Notes under the pieces: model-generated | What the model was told of the DNA's origin: nothing | Databases searched by the model: none | The model's input: the letters and a program-made list of their open reading frames with translations, nothing else | From: Planctomycetota bacterium | Lineage (GTDB): Bacteria > Planctomycetota > PUPC01 > DSUN01 | Length of the DNA stretch: 8,273 nucleotides | Assembly: GCA_016872875.1 (NCBI GenBank) | Contig: VGYW01000362.1 | Span: forward strand, 1 to 8,273 | Direction: 5' to 3' | Made by a program: the position numbers and the translations under genes | Shown: positions 4,689 through 8,273 of the stretch, in pieces | Layout: each line of letters begins with the position of its first letter | Numbering within the stretch: position 1 is the stretch's first letter

Positions 4689-7600
4689 CTCATTGACAAA
4701 GTGTGGCGTGATGTCGTGCTCCACGGGCCAGGTGGCACGGAACTCGTCGGGGTAGAGGCCGATTTCGGGCCAGGGGATCGGACGGAAGGGGAAGCGGTCG
4801 TAGACGGGCGAGGCGTCGCTCAGCCGGAAGTCACGGCGGGTCGGATCGGCGAAGCCGGGGTCGTCGGCCAGGGCGTGGTTGTCGAGGAGCTCGTTGACGC
4901 CGCGGTCGCGGGTCGTGAAGCGGCCGCAGCGGACGGCGAGGTTGCGCCAGAGGAAGTTGCGGTCGGCGCCCTCGGCGATGCGGGCCAGGTCGGGGTAGCG
5001 GGCCGAGTGGGGCGGCTGCGTGATGTCAACGCCGCCCATTGCGACGGCCTTGCGGACGCCTTCGCTGGTGACCCGGCTTTCGTAGAGCTTCTGGCCCCAG
5101 GGGGAGAAGCTGACGGCGAACTTGCACTCGATGAAGAGGTTGTTGTCCGCGATGTTGTCCTTCCCGCCGTGTATCTGGATGCCGCCGAAGTGGCCGCCGG
5201 AGCAGCGGTAGAAGACGTTGCCGTAGAGGAGGGTGGAGCTGATCATGTCGTCGAGGCGGATGCCGCCCTGGCCGGCCACGTGGTGGCCGCTGCCGATGTG
5301 GTGCCAGAAGTTGTAGCGGATGGCGTTGCCGCGGTAGGCGGGGTTCCCGAACATGTCGATCCCCGCCTGGTCGTCGGACTCCCAGACGACGCTGTGGATT
5401 TCGTTGAACTCGATGGCGTGGTCGTAGCCCTCGACGCGCATGCCGTGGTGGGGCGAGTCGTGGAAGAGGTTGTGGCTGATGCGGCCGCCCACGCCGTCGA
5501 GGTGGACGGCTGGGGCGTAGACGCGGTCAACGCGGGAGAAGTCGCGGACGTGGCAGTTCTCGACCACGTGGCGGGCGGGGGAGAGGGACTTGCGGTCGCC
5601 GCCGGCGACGCGGAGGCCGCCTGCGCCGAGGGTGTGGATGTCGCAGCCGAGGACCACGTGCTCCGTTCCAGCCTCTATTATGACGCCGTTTGTGCCGAGG
5701 CGGGCGAATGTGCAGCCGGCCAGGAGATTGTGGCGGCCGCCCAGGACCACCGCCCCCTCGGCTCGGCCAAGCTCGAACGCCAGGCCGCGAAGGACCACGT
5801 GGCTGACGTTGGTCATCTTCACGAAGGGGGCTTCGAGCAGAGGGAACTCGATGACTGCCTTAGAGATGTCCGATGGAGGATAGAGATAGAGCACGCCCGC
5901 CTCGCGGTCCAGATACCACTCGCCCGGGGCATCGAGCTCTTCGAGGATGTTGAAGTAGTAGTAGGGCTGGCCGCGCTGGAAGCCGTAGCACGAGGGCTGA
6001 ACCGTCGTGAGCAGGCGCTTCTCGGTGTCGAAGGAGGCGACCTTGAGGCAGCGCCCCTCCCACAGGTAGGCCCAGCAGCCGAAGACCCAGGCGTCGCTCG
6101 GCTTGCTCCATCTGGCGGGGCGGTCGTCGTCGTATCGAAAGACGCCTGGCTTGCCGCTGTCGGGGGTGTTGAGCCGCCCGACCGCCACATCGCCCATCTT
6201 CACGAAGCCGGTGTTCGGCCAGCGGGCGAGCTGCATCGGCTTACCGTCCACGTAAAGGTCAACCCACGGGTTGCACGGATAGCCCGCCATGCCGAAGCCG
6301 CGCACGGCGAGCTTCCCGAAGTCGGTGATCCCCTGCGCCTTGAGGTCGGCCTGCCACACATTGTCGTGGGCTTTCTTGAAGCCGCTGATCCTCACGCCGC
6401 CCAGGAAGCGAGGCTTCTCGCCGGGGAATGCCCGGTAGACGATGGGCGAGTGGTCCGTGCCCGAATCCTCCTCGGCAAGCTCAAAGGTCTTGGTTGCCCT
6501 GTAAACGCCGCCGCGGATGAGGACCTCGACGCCCCCCGCTGGCAGGCCGCCGGCCTTCTTCAGCTCCCGGATGGCGTCCCGAGCGCGCGACAGGCTGGCG
6601 AACGGGCGCTCCTTCGTCCCGGGGTTGGCATCGGAGCCATCGGCCGCCACGTAGAACGTCGCGCCCGGCTTGGGGAATGGGCCGACCTTGACCCTGCTCG
6701 CCGCGGGATCGCGTGCGGGGAGGCCCTGTTTGAGGCGCTCGATCTCCGCAATGCGCTCCTCGGCCTCCAGACGAAGGTGCTTTGGCGCGGCCTCGAAGTC
6801 GCGGACCCAGCCGAACACCGTAGCCGCGCCCCCATTGTCCCCCGCCCTCGTGAAGGCGTGAGCCGCGCTGAGCATCGCAAGCGCGCGGACCTCGGGCGGC
6901 GCGGCGGATTGCTCCGCCAGCTTGAGGTACTCACCGCCAGCTAACGGGTATTCCTTCTCGGCAAGGAGGCTATGCCCAACCTGGAGCCGCAGGCTCCAGC
7001 GGTCGCTCTCCGGCAATCCAGGCGATTCGGCCAGTTCCGCGAAGTGTTTTCGCGCGGCGGCGTGGTCGCCCTCGCGCAGGCAGGCATCGGCGAGGGCCAT
7101 GCGGGTGCCCACCCGCTCGGCCTCGCTCAGCTCCGGCAGCTTCAGCAGGCGTTCGCACACGGAGCGCGAGACGCCGGGGATTCCGACGCCACGCTCCGCA
7201 CGGGCGCAAAGCCTCAGAGCCATCTCGCGGAAACCCTCCGGCGCAGCCGCATCGTCGGCCACAGTTGTGTACTCCTTCAACGCCGCGATGGTGTGGTTCT
7301 GACGGTCGAGGGTCCTGCCGAGCGCCAGGCGCGCGAGCGCGCGGTACTCTGGATGAAGCGCGCGCAGGGCCAGGACCGCCCTCAGCTCGGCACAGGCGGC
7401 CCGCCAGTCCTTCTTCACCGTGGCTTCGGTGGCCCGCTCGAAGCGGGCCTGGGCGTCGGCACGAAGCGGCGCGTGGAAGTAGGCGCTGCGGAGAATCTCG
7501 CCAGGGGAGAGCGCGCAGTTGTAGACCGCCACCTCGTCAACGTCCATCTTGAGTGAGCCTATGCCGGCGTTTGCGAAGCCGACGCGGAAGGGCGCCTTGG

Positions 7601-8273
7601 GGGCCGTGTAGTCGCCCGCGAACTCGGCGGCCTTCAGGAGCAGGCCGTTCAGGTAGAGCCGCATCTCGCGGCCGTCCCACGTCGCGGCCAGGTGGTGCCA
7701 CACGCCGTCGGGCACGGCGTCGCTCGCGGCTAGGGCGAAGGCGTGGCCCGGCTGCGGGCGGCCGACCTCGAAGACCAGGTTCCTCGCCGGGTAGCTCGTC
7801 CACACCCGCAGCCCGCTCCAATAGCCGTCGCCCTGGGCGAAGAGCATGCCGTTTGTTGCCCCGCTGTTGCCGCGCTCGGCGCCCTGCCCGTGCTTGCGGA
7901 ACCAGAGCTCGACGGTGAACGCCTTGTCCCTGACCTCGAAGGGCTTGGCCTCGAAGTAGCCGGCGTCGAGCCGTACCGCCTTCTTCCCCGGCCAGCGGCC
8001 CTCCACCACCTGGAGCACGCGGGGCAGAGACGCCCCGCCTACAGGTACGTAGGCCAGAGCCTCCCGCTCTCCCGCCAGGCTTGGCACCGTGGACGCCTCG
8101 GGGGTGATTGCCTCGAAGGTATAGAAGCGCACGATGTCGGGCCGTTGCCTCAAGGCGTCCCGATGCCCCTCCCACGCCTCCTGGCTCCAGCCGGATTGCC
8201 GGCCCGGGCCTTCGCCTAGGCGGGCGCAGGACAACGAGGCGAGTGTGATTATGGCGGCAAGTGACGCAACGGG
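4683..8273 (-). CDS. LamG / TPR-like / right-handed beta-helix protein, 5' end outside the window
   Basis: The frame is open to the right edge. The 13 codons before the TTG at 8234 read PVASLAAIITLAS and continue LSCARLGEG, the end of a signal peptide with a possible lipobox Cys, so the true start lies beyond 8273. Numbering from that TTG, residues about 34-250 are a LamG/concanavalin A-like domain: RFYTFEA, FTVELWFRK, GVWHHLAATWDG and VDEVAVYNCALSPGEI. Residues about 255-505 are alanine-rich helical repeats of TPR type (ALADACLREGDHAAARKHF, HSLLAEKEYPLAGGEYLKLA). Residues about 525-1150 form a beta-helix module: FYVAADGSDANPGT, RPFASLSRARDAI, FPGEKPRFLGG, DAPGEWYLDR (768-777), then N-x-I/F-H rungs, DDQAGIDMFG (Asp955) and GGIRLDDM (Asp995, Asp996), and a closing DFRLSDASP. 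It likely binds or cleaves polysaccharide at the cell surface, with LamG as a binding domain and the TPR-like part as spacer or assembly surface. It is paralogous in the beta-helix part to the protein encoded next downstream. Catalytic activity is not proven. Confidence 0.88.
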   Translation of the reverse strand, partial: PVASLAAIITLASLSCARLGEGPGRQSGWSQEAWEGHRDALRQRPDIVRFYTFEAITPEASTVPSLAGEREALAYVPVGGASLPRVLQVVEGRWPGKKAVRLDAGYFEAKPFEVRDKAFTVELWFRKHGQGAERGNSGATNGMLFAQGDGYWSGLRVWTSYPARNLVFEVGRPQPGHAFALAASDAVPDGVWHHLAATWDGREMRLYLNGLLLKAAEFAGDYTAPKAPFRVGFANAGIGSLKMDVDEVAVYNCALSPGEILRSAYFHAPLRADAQARFERATEATVKKDWRAACAELRAVLALRALHPEYRALARLALGRTLDRQNHTIAALKEYTTVADDAAAPEGFREMALRLCARAERGVGIPGVSRSVCERLLKLPELSEAERVGTRMALADACLREGDHAAARKHFAELAESPGLPESDRWSLRLQVGHSLLAEKEYPLAGGEYLKLAEQSAAPPEVRALAMLSAAHAFTRAGDNGGAATVFGWVRDFEAAPKHLRLEAEERIAEIERLKQGLPARDPAASRVKVGPFPKPGATFYVAADGSDANPGTKERPFASLSRARDAIRELKKAGGLPAGGVEVLIRGGVYRATKTFELAEEDSGTDHSPIVYRAFPGEKPRFLGGVRISGFKKAHDNVWQADLKAQGITDFGKLAVRGFGMAGYPCNPWVDLYVDGKPMQLARWPNTGFVKMGDVAVGRLNTPDSGKPGVFRYDDDRPARWSKPSDAWVFGCWAYLWEGRCLKVASFDTEKRLLTTVQPSCYGFQRGQPYYYFNILEELDAPGEWYLDREAGVLYLYPPSDISKAVIEFPLLEAPFVKMTNVSHVVLRGLAFELGRAEGAVVLGGRHNLLAGCTFARLGTNGVIIEAGTEHVVLGCDIHTLGAGGLRVAGGDRKSLSPARHVVENCHVRDFSRVDRVYAPAVHLDGVGGRISHNLFHDSPHHGMRVEGYDHAIEFNEIHSVVWESDDQAGIDMFGNPAYRGNAIRYNFWHHIGSGHHVAGQGGIRLDDMISSTLLYGNVFYRCSGGHFGGIQIHGGKDNIADNNLFIECKFAVSFSPWGQKLYESRVTSEGVRKAVAMGGVDITQPPHSARYPDLARIAEGADRNFLWRNLAVRCGRFTTRDRGVNELLDNHALADDPGFADPTRRDFRLSDASPVYDRFPFRPIPWPEIGLYPDEFRATWPVEHDITPHFVNEP

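Noticed and set aside
4174..4755. Plus-strand open frame covering the 262-bp element
   Set aside because: The middle part is a proline/glycine/arginine-rich reading of the G/C hairpin and the ends are antisense to real genes.
3516..6944. Very long plus-strand open frame (about 1142 codons)
   Set aside because: It lies antisense to both beta-helix genes and runs straight through the palindromic element. The translation is Val/Ala/Asp/Gly-rich without recognisable domains, while the minus-strand frames have clear family motifs. High GC content removes stops from the antisense frame.

Overview
The window is GC-rich and holds three long genes, all on the minus strand, plus a fragment of a plus-strand gene at the left edge. 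The proteins are large secreted or lipid-anchored right-handed beta-helix proteins (one fused to LamG-like and TPR-like regions) and a GxDLY-type SGNH esterase. TTG/GTG start candidates and roomy junctions filled with palindromes add to the picture. This repertoire is typical of polysaccharide-degrading, often uncultivated bacteria such as Planctomycetota, other PVC lineages or Armatimonadota. The phylum is an inference from gene content; there is no rRNA or marker gene.

Layout, in minus-strand transcription order. (1) Positions 8273 to 4683: a lipoprotein-like LamG / TPR-like / beta-helix protein whose start lies beyond the right edge. (2) Positions 4679 to 4418: a 262-bp palindromic, MITE-like element with 10-bp terminal inverted repeats and a perfect 9-bp flanking direct duplication. 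(3) Positions 4406 to 1713: a second beta-helix lipoprotein with a C-terminal lectin-like sandwich domain. (4) Positions 1687 to 1403: a second, unrelated 285-bp nested palindromic element. (5) Positions 1402 to 1147: a leader with a candidate promoter and two hairpins; 1295-1402 shows nothing I can support. (6) Positions 1146 to 118: the SGNH esterase. (7) Positions 1 to 69, plus strand: the C-terminal codons of a convergent gene. Positions 70-117 hold no recognisable terminator.

The two beta-helix genes look like an ancestral operon. If the 262-bp element and one copy of its duplication are removed, the first gene's TGA is followed after 5 nt by the second gene's ATG, with AAGGA between them. 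The duplicated 9 bp contain the stop codon and part of the Shine-Dalgarno sequence, so the insertion broke neither gene. I infer that the three genes act on a complex, probably acetylated, polysaccharide: two surface-bound beta-helix carbohydrate-active proteins and one esterase without a visible export signal. The substrate cannot be read from sequence.

No RNA gene, CRISPR array, phage gene or defence gene was recognised. The least ordinary content is the pair of hierarchical palindromic elements, each placed just behind a stop codon.
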